Notes: generated from the sequence alone by a model not told the origin. 64,000 bases of DNA from Marinagarivorans sp034519605 (GCA_034519605.1 JAXHOG010000072.1:81255-145254), one strand, 5' to 3'; shown: positions 50,528 to 59,919, numbered from the stretch's first letter. Translations and numbers: made by a program.

Positions 50528-53119
50528 ATGAACGAGAATTACACGCCGTCCGAAATCGAAGCAAATGCGCAAAAATATTGGCAAGAACACAACAGCTTTT
50601 CCGTGACAGAGAACCCCAATAAAGAAAAATTCTACTGCCTTGCAATGTTCCCCTACCCCAGTGGCCGTCTGCACATGGGCCATGTGCGCAACTACACCAT
50701 TACCGATGTGATCTCGCGCTACCAGCGCATGCAGGGTAAAAACGTCTTGCATCCCATGGGCTGGGATGCCTTTGGTTTACCGGCCGAAAACGCCGCCATC
50801 AAAAACAATACCGCGCCCGCCAAGTGGACATACAGCAACACCGATTACATGCGCAATCAGCTTAAAGCTTTAGGTTTTGGTTTCGATTGGAGCCGCGAAG
50901 TCACCACCTGCAAGCCCGATTACTACAAATGGGAGCAGTGGTTCTTTACCCGCTTGTACGAAAAAGGCTTGGCCTATAAAAAGGTTTCCACCGTTAATTG
51001 GTGCCCCGAAGACGAAACCGTACTCGCCAACGAGCAAGTAGAAGACGGCTGCTGCTGGCGCTGTGGCACCAGCGTGCAAAAAAAGGAAATCCCCCAGTGG
51101 TTTATCCGCATCACCGATTACGCCGAAGAACTGATTAACGACCTCGACAAGCTGCCCAACTGGCCCGAGCAAGTCAAAACCATGCAACGCAACTGGATTG
51201 GCAAAAGCCGTGGTGTTGAAATGCGCTTTGATCTTGAAACCGAGATTGCAGGCCACACGGGTTTTGAGGTCTACACCACCCGCCCCGACACTCTCATGGG
51301 CGTCACCTATGTAAGTTTGGCGAGCCAACATCCCATCGCCCTAGAGATTGCCAAAAACAATGCCGAGCTTGCCGCCTTTATTGACGAGTGCAAAACTCAA
51401 TCGGTGGCCGAAGCCGATATGGCCACCATGGAGAAAAAAGGTTTCGACACCGGTATTAAAGCCAAACACCCCATCACCGGCGAACCGGTCAGTGTATGGG
51501 TCGCCAACTATGTATTGATGGATTACGGCTCGGGCGCGGTGATGGCCGTGCCCGCGCACGATGCCCGCGACTTTGAGTTTGCCAATAAATACGGCATCGC
51601 GATTACCCAAGTGATTGCGCCCAGCGACGGCAGCAGCATCGACCTCGCCACCGCCGCCTTTACCGACAAGGGCACGCTAGTTAACTCCGGCGAATTTGAC
51701 GGCCTCGACTTTGACGCCGCTTTTAACGCCATAGTTAAAAAACTCGAAGCCACCGATAAAGGCCGCGCCACCACCAACTACCGCCTGCGCGATTGGGGCG
51801 TGTCACGCCAGCGTTATTGGGGCGCACCCATCCCGATTTTTAACCTGACTAACGGCGGCGAAATCCCCGTGCCACTGCACCGATTGCCCGTATTACTGCC
51901 CGAAGACGTGATAATGGACGGCGTGCAGTCGCCGATTAAAGCCGATGCCAAATGGCGTAAAGGCAACATTGATGGCCAAGACGGCGAGCACGAAACCGAC
52001 ACCTTCGATACCTTTATGGAGTCGTCTTGGTATTACGCGCGCTACACCTGCCCCAATGCCGAAACCATGCTCGACCCCGCCAAAGCTAACTATTGGCTGC
52101 CAGTTGACCAATATGTGGGCGGCATTGAACACGCCATTTTGCACCTTTTATATGCGCGCTTTTTCCACAAGTTAATGCGCGACGAAGGCTTAGTCGACTG
52201 CGACGAACCCTTTGAGCGCCTACTGTGCCAAGGCATGGTAAATGCCGAATCTTTCTTTATTAAAGAAGGCGGCCGCACCGAGTGGATTGCACCCAACAAT
52301 GTCCGTGTAGAGCGCGACGAAAAGGGTAAAGCTATTCAAGCTTTCCACGCCGAAACCGGCCAACCCGTTGAGTTTGGCGGCGTAATTAAAATGTCGAAGT
52401 CTAAAAACAACGGCGTCGACCCCGAATATGTTGTGCGCGAATACGGCGCCGATACGATTCGCTTGTTCAGCATGTTCGCGGCACCACCCGAACAAAGCCT
52501 TGAATGGACAGACTCCGGCGTTGAGGGCGCCAGCCGCTTTTTGAAAAAACTCTGGCGCGCGGTTTACCAACATTTAGCCGCCGGTACACCCGGTGAGCTC
52601 AGCACTACTGAGTTGGCCGATCTGCACAAAGACCTGCGCCGCAAAACCCACGAAACCATCAATAAAGTTCGCGATGACTTTGGCCGTCGCCAAACCTTTA
52701 ACACCGCGATTGCCGCCGTGATGGAATTGCTCAACGAAATCAACCGCACCGCCGACCGCGCCACCCCGCTCGGTTTAGCCATTGAGCGCGAAGCCCTTAA
52801 TGCTGCCGTGGTGATGCTTGCGCCGATTGTGCCGCACATTTGCCACAGCCTTTGGCAGGCGCTCGGCCACACCAGCAACTTACTGGACGCACCTTGGCCC
52901 AAAGTTGATGAAAGCGCCCTAACCCGCGACACCATCACCATCGTCGCGCAAGTGAACGGCAAAGTGCGCAGCAAACTGGAACTTTCCAGCAGCGCCACCA
53001 AAGAAGAGGCCGAGCAAGCAGCGCTGAATGATGACAACGTCAAGCGCTTTATTGGCGATGCCACTATTCGCAAAGTGATTGTGGTGCCCGGCAAGTTGGT
53101 TAACATTGTTGCCAACTAG
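50528..53119 (+). CDS. leuS: Leucyl-tRNA synthetase
   Basis: Class Ia synthetase of 863 residues. The HIGH motif appears as PSGRLHMGH (about 43-51) and the KMSKS loop at 621-625 (VIKMSKSKNN). The CP1 editing domain (TTRPDTLMG, T-rich) and the C-terminal anticodon-binding region are complete. It heads leuS-lptE-holA. Confidence 0.98.
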   Translation: MNENYTPSEIEANAQKYWQEHNSFSVTENPNKEKFYCLAMFPYPSGRLHMGHVRNYTITDVISRYQRMQGKNVLHPMGWDAFGLPAENAAIKNNTAPAKWTYSNTDYMRNQLKALGFGFDWSREVTTCKPDYYKWEQWFFTRLYEKGLAYKKVSTVNWCPEDETVLANEQVEDGCCWRCGTSVQKKEIPQWFIRITDYAEELINDLDKLPNWPEQVKTMQRNWIGKSRGVEMRFDLETEIAGHTGFEVYTTRPDTLMGVTYVSLASQHPIALEIAKNNAELAAFIDECKTQSVAEADMATMEKKGFDTGIKAKHPITGEPVSVWVANYVLMDYGSGAVMAVPAHDARDFEFANKYGIAITQVIAPSDGSSIDLATAAFTDKGTLVNSGEFDGLDFDAAFNAIVKKLEATDKGRATTNYRLRDWGVSRQRYWGAPIPIFNLTNGGEIPVPLHRLPVLLPEDVIMDGVQSPIKADAKWRKGNIDGQDGEHETDTFDTFMESSWYYARYTCPNAETMLDPAKANYWLPVDQYVGGIEHAILHLLYARFFHKLMRDEGLVDCDEPFERLLCQGMVNAESFFIKEGGRTEWIAPNNVRVERDEKGKAIQAFHAETGQPVEFGGVIKMSKSKNNGVDPEYVVREYGADTIRLFSMFAAPPEQSLEWTDSGVEGASRFLKKLWRAVYQHLAAGTPGELSTTELADLHKDLRRKTHETINKVRDDFGRRQTFNTAIAAVMELLNEINRTADRATPLGLAIEREALNAAVVMLAPIVPHICHSLWQALGHTSNLLDAPWPKVDESALTRDTITIVAQVNGKVRSKLELSSSATKEEAEQAALNDDNVKRFIGDATIRKVIVVPGKLVNIVAN

Positions 53120-53125
53120 CCAGTC

Positions 53126-53153
53126 ATAACGGAAGCCTTCGGGCTTCCGTTAT
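53126..53153. terminator. Strong hairpin after leuS (attenuating terminator)
   Basis: A perfect 12-bp stem (ATAACGGAAGCC/GGCTTCCGTTAT) is capped by a TTCG tetraloop. The T-run is short, so it may only weaken transcription into lptE-holA or stabilise the leuS mRNA end. Confidence 0.65.
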
Positions 53154-53198
53154 TAGCTTAGACAAATCGTTTTTTCTACCGACCAACTCGGAAACGCC

Positions 53199-53699
53199 AT
53201 GCGCTTTTTTTTATACAACGTCTTTATTGCCAGCTTTTTAGCACTTGTATTAAGTAGCTGTGGCTGGCAACTGCGCGGGCTCGATAACAGCGCACCGCCC
53301 AAAAACTTCGCCCTTAATACCCACGACACTTACGCACCTTTCGCTCGGCAATTGCAACAAACGCTTATGCGCCGTGGTGTAACGCTGTCGGCTAGCGCGC
53401 CCGTGCAACTTTATTTAGGTGAAGAAATTCGCGATAAACGTACCGTCGCCGTTACCACGCTTGGCGCGGCCGCCCAGTACGAGTTACACATGCGCATCGA
53501 CTACGTTTTTAACCAATCCGGTAGCGAACCCAAACTCCCTATCACCATTAGCAGCCAACGGGTTTACGACTTCATCCCGGGCAGCAACCTTGCCAAACTG
53601 CAAGAAGAACAAACCTTAATCACCGAGATGCGCCAAGAGCTGATCAACCGCATCCTCAAAAGCATCCCGCGCGACATCCCCAGCAATGCCGCACCTTAA
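53199..53699 (+). CDS. lptE: LPS-assembly lipoprotein LptE
   Basis: A 166-residue outer-membrane lipoprotein (lipobox LSSC, Cys21; CGWQLRG) that plugs LptD and accepts LPS. The family pattern continues with RRGVTLSASAPVQLYLGEE and QRVYDF. It overlaps holA by 14 bases. Confidence 0.94.
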   Translation: MRFFLYNVFIASFLALVLSSCGWQLRGLDNSAPPKNFALNTHDTYAPFARQLQQTLMRRGVTLSASAPVQLYLGEEIRDKRTVAVTTLGAAAQYELHMRIDYVFNQSGSEPKLPITISSQRVYDFIPGSNLAKLQEEQTLITEMRQELINRILKSIPRDIPSNAAP

Positions 53700-54735
53700 C
53701 GCCGACCAGTTCACCAGACACTGCCAAGCGCCACTGCTACCGATTTACATCATTAGCGGTGACGAAGCTTTATTAGTCCAAGAAGCCTGCGATACGCTGC
53801 GCCACGCCGCCAAACAACAAGGTTTTAGCGAGCGCGAGCTTTACCACGGCGATGCCAGCATGAACTGGCAACATCTTTTGCAAAGCGCCAATAGCATGAG
53901 CTTATTTGCCGAGCGCAAAGTGATCGAGGTACGCAACTCCAGCGCCAAACCGAGCGATGCCGCCAAACAAGCGCTACTGGAATACGCGGCCAATCCCAGT
54001 CCCGATACGTTGTTAATTCTGGTTTTCCCCAAACTCGATCGCAATACCCAAAAAGCCAAGTGGTATACAGCGCTGGAAACCGTCGGTGGCGGCCTCACTA
54101 TTTGGCCCATCGGCCTTGGCCAATTTAATCGCTGGGTCGAGCAAAGACTCAAAAGCGCGGGCCTTAGCGCCAATAGCGATGCCGTCGCGGTACTTGCGAG
54201 CCGTGTAGAGGGCAATTTATTAGCCTGTGTACAAGAGATCGAAAAGCTCAAACTCTTAATGGGTAACGAACCTATCGATGGCGCCACCATGGCCAATGCC
54301 GTAGTCGATAGCGCGCGCTTTGACGTCTTTAGCCTGATCGACCGCGCCACTAGCGGCGATGCCCGTGGCGCCGTGCGCACCCTGCAAGGCCTGCGCGAAG
54401 AAGGTACCGACGCCACCGTGGTGCTATGGGCCTTAGCGCGCGAAATTCGCGCCCTCAACGCACTCAGCTTTGCCAAAAGCAGCGGCGCTAACTTTGATGC
54501 TGTTGCCCGCCAGCAGGGCATTTTTGATAAACGAGTTAGTCTTGTTCGCCAGGCTTTAAGCCGTTTAAAACCGGGCCAGCTACGCTTGTTATTGCGCCAA
54601 TGCGCACTCGCCGACCGCGCCATCAAAGGCGCCAGCAAACAAAATCCATGGTCTTTACTGAATGACATCACCCTCACATTAGCGGGTGTGCGCGCACTCT
54701 CGACACGCTCCTTGCAGTTACAAATCAATCTTTAA
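53686..54735 (+). CDS. holA: DNA polymerase III delta subunit
   Basis: A 349-residue clamp-loader wrench subunit. N-terminal YIISGDEALLVQEACDTLR, then KVIEVRNSSAKPSD, the AAA+-like fold, and C-terminal ALREIRAL-type helices (ALAREIRALNALSFAK). The leuS-lptE-holA order is widely conserved in Gammaproteobacteria. Confidence 0.95.
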   Translation: MPHLNADQFTRHCQAPLLPIYIISGDEALLVQEACDTLRHAAKQQGFSERELYHGDASMNWQHLLQSANSMSLFAERKVIEVRNSSAKPSDAAKQALLEYAANPSPDTLLILVFPKLDRNTQKAKWYTALETVGGGLTIWPIGLGQFNRWVEQRLKSAGLSANSDAVAVLASRVEGNLLACVQEIEKLKLLMGNEPIDGATMANAVVDSARFDVFSLIDRATSGDARGAVRTLQGLREEGTDATVVLWALAREIRALNALSFAKSSGANFDAVARQQGIFDKRVSLVRQALSRLKPGQLRLLLRQCALADRAIKGASKQNPWSLLNDITLTLAGVRALSTRSLQLQINL

Positions 54736-54842
54736 CAGCGTTTTGATCTATTAAATACCCTTCAATAAAAGATAATTATCTGTACGTATTTCACCAAAAA
54801 TATAGCGCCGCCCAAGCCCCAAACGGCTTGAGTTTGACCTAT

Positions 54843-55007
54843 TTATCCACAGGCATACTCACAACATACACACACATTTACCCACATTTTTGTTGGTTGC
54901 AACTTTCCATAAACCGCATTATCTTGTAGCCCCATCGCTATACAACCCCAACATATAGTGTTTTTTGCATTTTTTGGGCATAACCTAAATCGCCGTGCTG
55001 TGGGTAA
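54843..55007. promoter_or_regulatory. DnaA-box cluster upstream of nrdA
   Basis: A perfect DnaA box TTATCCACA (54843-54851) and two one-mismatch boxes TTACCCACA (54878-54886, and 54999-55007 on the minus strand). In Escherichia coli DnaA regulates nrdAB through two upstream boxes. The other parts of the 614-bp gap 54736-55349 include a 12-bp palindrome AGATAATTATCT (54770-54781) and the NrdR pair. Confidence 0.6.
54914..54961. promoter_or_regulatory. Pair of NrdR boxes upstream of nrdA
   Basis: Two 16-mers resembling acaCwATATwTGtgt-type NrdR boxes: CCGCATTATCTTGTAG (54914-54929, weaker) and CCCCAACATATAGTGT (54946-54961, strong). Starts are 32 bp apart, three helical turns, the known NrdR arrangement. 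A TATACA between them (54939-54944) could be the -10 element, so bound NrdR would cover the promoter. Confidence 0.72.
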
Positions 55008-55009
55008 AT

Positions 55010-55031
55010 ATTTACGCAAAATTTACGCAAA
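55010..55031. repeat. 2 x 11-bp tandem repeat in the nrdA leader
   Basis: ATTTACGCAAA twice in direct contact, just after the third DnaA box. The one-helical-turn length suggests a protein site, but the factor is unknown. Confidence 0.7.
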
Positions 55032-55349
55032 ATAGTCGCTTGACGTAAGAGTCTACAGGTTGTCAGAAAAAGAACAAAAAACCTCAAAAAGAGAACCGCA
55101 AACAGACTAAGAATCACCCGACTTCACATCGACACACGCTGAGCAGTCCGTTTTTTACCAGCCAACACAATTTTCACCAGCCTACATAGCCAGCCAACAC
55201 AAGAAGTTACAAAAAATACGCACAAAAACGATTGAACCACCATCAAGGCAAACCCTTTTTATATTTACATGCACACAACTTTTTTCGCAGACACGCAAAC
55301 AGTATTTATTCGATAAACCCAACAGGGCTTCGATGAACAGGAGAGCACC

Positions 55350-58250
55350 ATGCACACCGAGACCAATCAGTCTTCAACCGCCAACCCCCAAGCAGCAACT
55401 CCCAGCGCCAGCACACAAAGCGCGCTTGAGGCCAATGCGCCCGGTCAACTGCGTGTGATTAAACGCAACGGCACAGTGGTGCCCTACCACGTCGATAAAA
55501 TCAGCGTGGCCATGACCAAAGCTTTTTTGGCGGTTGAAGGTGGCAATGCCGCTGCATCTAGCCGTGTGCACGAAACTGTCGAAAAGCTCACCAACCAAAT
55601 TACCGCGACCTTCCGCCGCCGTATGCCGTCGGGTGGCACTATCCATATCGAAGAAATCCAAGACCAAGTTGAGCTTATTTTAATGCGCTCTGGCGACCAC
55701 AAAGTGGCGCGCGACTACGTCATTTACCGCACCGAGCGCGCCAAATTGCGCGAAGCAAAACGCAACTTAAGCCGCGCCGAAGTTAACTACCCCAGCATCA
55801 AGGTTAAACAACTCGACGGCAGCGTTGCGCCACTTGATATCGAGCGTTTAAACACCTTAGTGGCCGAAGCCTGTAGCGGCTTAACCCACACCGAACCCAG
55901 CGCCATTCTTAAAGAAGCCATGCGCAACTTGTACGATGGCGTGACCGAAGACGACGTCAACACCGCGCTGGTGATTTCGGCGCGTACCTTGGTCGAGCGC
56001 GAGCCCGAATACACTTACGCCACCTCGCGCTTATTGCTCGACAAACTGCGCTGCGAAGCACTGCGCTTTTTAGGTGTAGCGCAAAAAGCCACCCAAACTG
56101 AAATGGGTAAGTACTACGCGCAAGCACTGCCCGCCTACATCCAAAAAGGGGTTGAGCTGGAATTGGTGGCGCCCGAGTTACTCACCTTCGATCTCGATTT
56201 ACTGGGCAAAGCCTTAATCGCCGAGCGCGATTTGCAGTTCACCTATTTAGGCCTGCAAACCCTGTACGACCGCTACTTTATTCACAGCAACGGCGTACGC
56301 ATCGAATTGCCACAAATTTTCTTTATGCGTGTCGCCATGGGCCTTGCCGAGCGTGAAGAACACAAAAACGAGCGCGCTATCGAGTTCTATCGCTTGTTAA
56401 GTTCGTTCGATTACATGTGTTCAACGCCCACCTTATTTAACGCCGGCACCTTGCGCCCACAGTTGTCGTCTTGCTATCTCACCACCATCCCCGACGACCT
56501 GCACGGCATTTACGGCGCCATTCAAGATAACGCCATGCTCAGCAAATTTGCGGGCGGTTTAGGCAACGACTGGACACCCGTGCGCTCGCTTGGCGCTTAC
56601 ATCAAAGGCACCAACGGCAAATCGCAAGGTGTTGTGCCCTTCTTAAAAGTGGCCAATGATACGGCTGTTGCGGTTAACCAAGGTGGCAAGCGCAAAGGCG
56701 CCGTCTGTGCCTACCTCGAAACCTGGCACTTGGATATCGAGGAATTTCTCGAGCTGCGCAAAAACACCGGTGACGAACGCCGCCGCACCCACGACATGAA
56801 TACCGCCAACTGGGTGCCCGATTTATTCATGAAGCGTATGGTCGACGATAAGGGCTGGACATTGTTCTCCCCTAACGACGTGCCCGATCTGCACGATTTA
56901 TTCGGCAAAGCCTTTGAAGAGCGCTACGAAGAATACGAAGCGCTCGCCGCCGAAGGCAAAATTCGCGTATTCAAAACCGTTCGCGCCCTCGACTTGTGGC
57001 GCAAGATGCTCGGCATGTTGTTTGAAACCGGCCACCCATGGATCACCTTTAAAGACCCGTGCAACCTGCGCAGCCCGCAGCAACACGTGGGCGTGGTGCA
57101 CTCGTCCAACCTGTGTACCGAAATCACCCTGAACACCAAAGCCAACGAAGAAATCGCCGTGTGTAACTTGGGCTCGATCAACCTTGCCCAACACATTGAC
57201 GATGGCAAGCTCAACAAAGCTAAGCTCGAAGAAACCATTAATACCGCTGTACGCATGCTCGATAACGTGATCGACATTAACTACTACAGCGTGCCCGCTG
57301 CACGCACCAGTAATATGCGTCACCGCCCCGTGGGCATGGGCATCATGGGTTTCCAGGATGCGCTGTATAAACTCAAACTGGCCTACAGCAGTAACGAAGC
57401 GGTTAAATTTGCCGACGAATCTATGGAGCTGATCAGCTATCACGCCATTGCAGCCTCTAGCCAATTAGCGGTTGAACGCGGCAGTTACGGCACCTTTGAT
57501 GGTTCGCTGTGGAGCAAAGGCATTCTGCCCATCGACTCCATCCAATTGCTGGTTGAGAACCGTGGCGCGAAGTACATAGAGATGGATACCAGCAGTACGC
57601 TCGACTGGGAAACCCTGCGCGCCACCGTCAAAAAACAAGGTATGCGCAACTCCAACGTGATGGCAATTGCGCCCACCGCGACCATCGCCAACATTACTGG
57701 CGTTAGCCAATCAATCGAACCGACCTACCAAAACTTGTATGTGAAATCGAATTTGTCGGGCGAATTTACGGTAGTTAACCCCTATTTAGTGCGCGAACTT
57801 AAAGATCGCGATTTGTGGGATAACGTGATGATTAACGACCTTAAGTACTACGAAGGTTCGCTACAAAAAATCGACCGCATTCCAGACGATTTAAAAGTGA
57901 TGTATGCAACGGCGTTTGAAGTCGAGCCGCGCTGGTTGGTCGATGCGGCGAGCCGTCGTCAAAAGTGGATCGACCAAGCCCAAAGTCTCAACCTCTACAT
58001 AGCGGGCGCCAGTGGTAAAAAGTTGGATGTCACTTACCGTATGGCGTGGTTCCGTGGCCTTAAAACCACTTATTACCTCCGCGCTTTGGCGGCATCGAGC
58101 ACCGAGAAGTCTACGGTTGATCGCGGCAGCCACAACGCCGTAAGCAACAGCACCGCCACCCTCGGCGCCGCGCCTGCCGAAGAAATCGTAGCGATGGATA
58201 TTCCTAAAGCATGCTCGCTGGACGATCCAGAATGTGAAGCCTGCCAATAA
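55350..58250 (+). CDS. nrdA: Class Ia ribonucleotide reductase alpha subunit
   Basis: A 966-residue NrdA. Two N-terminal ATP-cones (about 30-130 and 140-245; VIKRNGTVVPYHVDKISVAM in pieces, VKQLDGSVAPLDIERL) match the double-cone form known in Pseudomonas. The catalytic barrel has the SSCYLTT and NLCTEI active-site cysteine/glutamate motifs. The C-terminal redox pair is in DDPECEACQ. A terminator follows at once and no nrdB lies downstream in the window. Confidence 0.97.
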   Translation: MHTETNQSSTANPQAATPSASTQSALEANAPGQLRVIKRNGTVVPYHVDKISVAMTKAFLAVEGGNAAASSRVHETVEKLTNQITATFRRRMPSGGTIHIEEIQDQVELILMRSGDHKVARDYVIYRTERAKLREAKRNLSRAEVNYPSIKVKQLDGSVAPLDIERLNTLVAEACSGLTHTEPSAILKEAMRNLYDGVTEDDVNTALVISARTLVEREPEYTYATSRLLLDKLRCEALRFLGVAQKATQTEMGKYYAQALPAYIQKGVELELVAPELLTFDLDLLGKALIAERDLQFTYLGLQTLYDRYFIHSNGVRIELPQIFFMRVAMGLAEREEHKNERAIEFYRLLSSFDYMCSTPTLFNAGTLRPQLSSCYLTTIPDDLHGIYGAIQDNAMLSKFAGGLGNDWTPVRSLGAYIKGTNGKSQGVVPFLKVANDTAVAVNQGGKRKGAVCAYLETWHLDIEEFLELRKNTGDERRRTHDMNTANWVPDLFMKRMVDDKGWTLFSPNDVPDLHDLFGKAFEERYEEYEALAAEGKIRVFKTVRALDLWRKMLGMLFETGHPWITFKDPCNLRSPQQHVGVVHSSNLCTEITLNTKANEEIAVCNLGSINLAQHIDDGKLNKAKLEETINTAVRMLDNVIDINYYSVPAARTSNMRHRPVGMGIMGFQDALYKLKLAYSSNEAVKFADESMELISYHAIAASSQLAVERGSYGTFDGSLWSKGILPIDSIQLLVENRGAKYIEMDTSSTLDWETLRATVKKQGMRNSNVMAIAPTATIANITGVSQSIEPTYQNLYVKSNLSGEFTVVNPYLVRELKDRDLWDNVMINDLKYYEGSLQKIDRIPDDLKVMYATAFEVEPRWLVDAASRRQKWIDQAQSLNLYIAGASGKKLDVTYRMAWFRGLKTTYYLRALAASSTEKSTVDRGSHNAVSNSTATLGAAPAEEIVAMDIPKACSLDDPECEACQ

Positions 58251-58262
58251 GCAGGTTTCTTT

Positions 58263-58300
58263 AAAAAGGCCTGCTCGGGAAACTGGGTGGGCCTTTTTTT
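58263..58300 (+). terminator. Rho-independent terminator after nrdA
   Basis: AAAAAGGCC pairs with GGCCTTTTT around an 18-base loop, with seven T residues. It lies 13 bp past nrdA. Confidence 0.85.
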
Positions 58301-58419
58301 GAACGGTTAAACCTAAAGCGCCAAAAAGATGTGTAAACCCTTGATATGAGTAGTGAATGTTAAAAATACCGGGCAGCCTTATGGGTTGTTCAAGATTGGC
58401 TGCTCACGTTTTTAACCTT

Positions 58420-58461
58420 TGCTAGGCGCGTCAAGGAGTAGCGCAGACTTTGGTAATTCAA
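58420..58461 (+). repeat. Left inverted repeat of the 0.96-kb cassette
   Basis: TGCTAGGCGCGTCAAGG, four variable bases, then a 21-bp block starting GCGCAGACTTTGG. The reverse complement recurs at 59337-59378 with 39 of 42 identities. Confidence 0.9.
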
Positions 58462-58492
58462 CTGAAGTTTTTAAGTTAAGTGCAAGGTACCT

Positions 58493-59290
58493 ATGAGCCT
58501 CATCCTACTCCCCGTCGTCGGCGTCTTAGTCTGCATTTTTTTTATGGCCTATTTCACATTAAGAATCATGCTGGTTTCGGTGGCGATTAATGCCGTGCTT
58601 GCAGGATTTTTCGCCCTACTCTGGCGAACGCCCGAGCAAGCTCAAAAAAAACGCAAAAAAGAGTTTCTTATTTTTGGCAGCCTCACTCTTCAAATCGTCG
58701 TATTGTGTTTTGCACTAGTGCAGGTTAAAAATTCGCTTTTCCCCGATAAAAGCGAATACCGCGAAAAAAAAACCAGTATTCACAGCATCATAAATAATGC
58801 CGGTATCGACAATAAATTCGAGCGTGTTTATGCCATTGCAGCATCAGCGAAAAAATCCGAGGATCAGCAAGAACTAGAGAGAAGTATTATTGATGAATTT
58901 CGTTATTCATCGACCGATACCTATTTTAGTGAGGTGGATTTAGTGGCGGCACAAGCGATTTACGAAAAAGAACAAATTACGCTTGGCAATACGGCACTGG
59001 CCCCCTGCAAAAGTGAAACAAAAGGTATTTACACCCGCATAGTCGCCCACCGAGATGGCCCTGCGAGCCTAATGACTTTTTTAGAAGAACATCCTCCGCA
59101 ATCTCCCAATACCTGCCCCGAGCTAAAGGCATTGCTGTTTTTTATTAGCGAGCGTTGTGAGCATGCATGGTCGTGGCGCTGCGCACAGGAGCTCGACCGC
59201 CAAAAATTACAGTATTTTAGCCAAGCACCCACGCCAGACGATATCGCCAAAGATATCCAAGCGTTAATCCGCACCCTTTGGCCCCAGTAA
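58493..59290 (+). CDS. Unknown membrane protein inside the inverted-repeat cassette
   Basis: A 265-residue protein I do not recognise. Three N-terminal hydrophobic helices (about 2-20, 24-46, 62-80; LIFGSLTLQIVVLCFALVQV) are followed by a soluble domain of about 185 residues. That domain contains four cysteines (APCKSET, NTCPELKAL, ISERCEHAWSWRCAQE) that could form two disulfides or bind metal. AAGG lies a few bases before the ATG. The AT-rich codon choice in the first third differs from nrdA. Orientation follows nrdA, but it is behind the nrdA terminator, so it needs its own promoter. Confidence 0.75.
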   Translation: MSLILLPVVGVLVCIFFMAYFTLRIMLVSVAINAVLAGFFALLWRTPEQAQKKRKKEFLIFGSLTLQIVVLCFALVQVKNSLFPDKSEYREKKTSIHSIINNAGIDNKFERVYAIAASAKKSEDQQELERSIIDEFRYSSTDTYFSEVDLVAAQAIYEKEQITLGNTALAPCKSETKGIYTRIVAHRDGPASLMTFLEEHPPQSPNTCPELKALLFFISERCEHAWSWRCAQELDRQKLQYFSQAPTPDDIAKDIQALIRTLWPQ

Positions 59291-59336
59291 ATCAAGCGTT
59301 TTGTGGGTTCCCAAGATTAATTCTAGAAACCGCAGT

Positions 59337-59378
59337 TTGAATTACCAAAGTCTGCGCAATCCCTTGACGCGCCTAGCA
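59337..59378 (-). repeat. Right inverted repeat of the 0.96-kb cassette
   Basis: Reverse complement of the left repeat (16 of 16 in the outer block, 21 of 21 in the inner block). It ends 13 bp from the yoeB stop codon. Confidence 0.9.
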
Positions 59379-59391
59379 CCAGGCTCTCCAC

Positions 59392-59646
59392 CTAATAGTG
59401 ATAGCGACATTGCACAATAATTACCGCGTCATCCATTACTTTGTAAACAATGCGGTGCTCTCGATCTATACGCCTTGACCAATAGCCTGACCAGTTGTGT
59501 TTTAACGGCTCTGGATCGCCAATGCCCTCAAAGGGCTGCCGTTTTATTTCTTTAATTAGGGTGTTGATACGCTTTAAGGTTTTTTTATCGGTGTGCTGCC
59601 AGTAAAGGTAGTCTTCCCATGCCGCTTCAGCCCAGGACACTATCAT
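59392..59646 (-). CDS. yoeB: YoeB ribosome-dependent mRNA interferase toxin
   Basis: An 84-residue Txe/YoeB toxin that cuts mRNA at the ribosomal A-site. The catalytic residues known from Escherichia coli YoeB are all at identical numbers: Glu46 (DPEPLKH), Arg65 (REHRIVYK), His83 and Tyr84 at the C-terminus (CRYHY). It overlaps yefM by 4 bases, as is usual. Confidence 0.96.
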   Translation of the reverse strand: MIVSWAEAAWEDYLYWQHTDKKTLKRINTLIKEIKRQPFEGIGDPEPLKHNWSGYWSRRIDREHRIVYKVMDDAVIIVQCRYHY

Positions 59647-59897
59647 TCTTCGATAAGCGCCTTGTTAACGACTTTACCGGCTTCGACTTCAGCTATGGCT
59701 TGATTTAATCGCGAGGCATTTTTAGGGCTGGCCATGAGGTAGGCGGTCTCTTCGTAAGCGTGAAAATCTTCAAGGCTTATGAGTACAGCCGGTTTGCCAT
59801 TTTGGCGAGTTATAAGTATGGGTTTGTGGTCGTCATTAACCTTATCGAGCATGCCAGCAAGCTGTGTGCGAAAGGCGGAGTAGCTTATGGTATCCAT
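59643..59897 (-). CDS. yefM: YefM antitoxin (Phd/YefM family)
   Basis: An 84-residue antitoxin: an N-terminal DNA-binding half (ISYSAFRTQLAGMLDKVNDDHKPILITRQNGKPAVLIS in pieces) and a C-terminal toxin-binding tail (DFHAYEETAYLMASP, NASRLNQAIAEVEAG). It neutralises YoeB and represses the operon at the site just upstream. Confidence 0.95.
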   Translation of the reverse strand: MDTISYSAFRTQLAGMLDKVNDDHKPILITRQNGKPAVLISLEDFHAYEETAYLMASPKNASRLNQAIAEVEAGKVVNKALIEE

Positions 59898-59919
59898 TGT
59901 GAATCTCTCAAAAAAACAT

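Larger units (their letters stand above)
58420..59378 (+). mobile_element. Inverted-repeat-bounded single-gene cassette (putative)
   Basis: Two 42-bp inverted repeats enclose one complete gene of unknown function and nothing else. No transposase, integrase or target duplication was seen. It could be a non-autonomous transposon-like unit, an invertible segment, or two copies of an intergenic repeat. It lies where nrdB would often be found. Confidence 0.5.

Noticed and set aside
58420..59378. Integron gene cassette with attC sites
   Set aside because: The repeats are inverted to each other rather than direct, and lack the attC core pattern ending in GTTRRRY; no integrase was seen.
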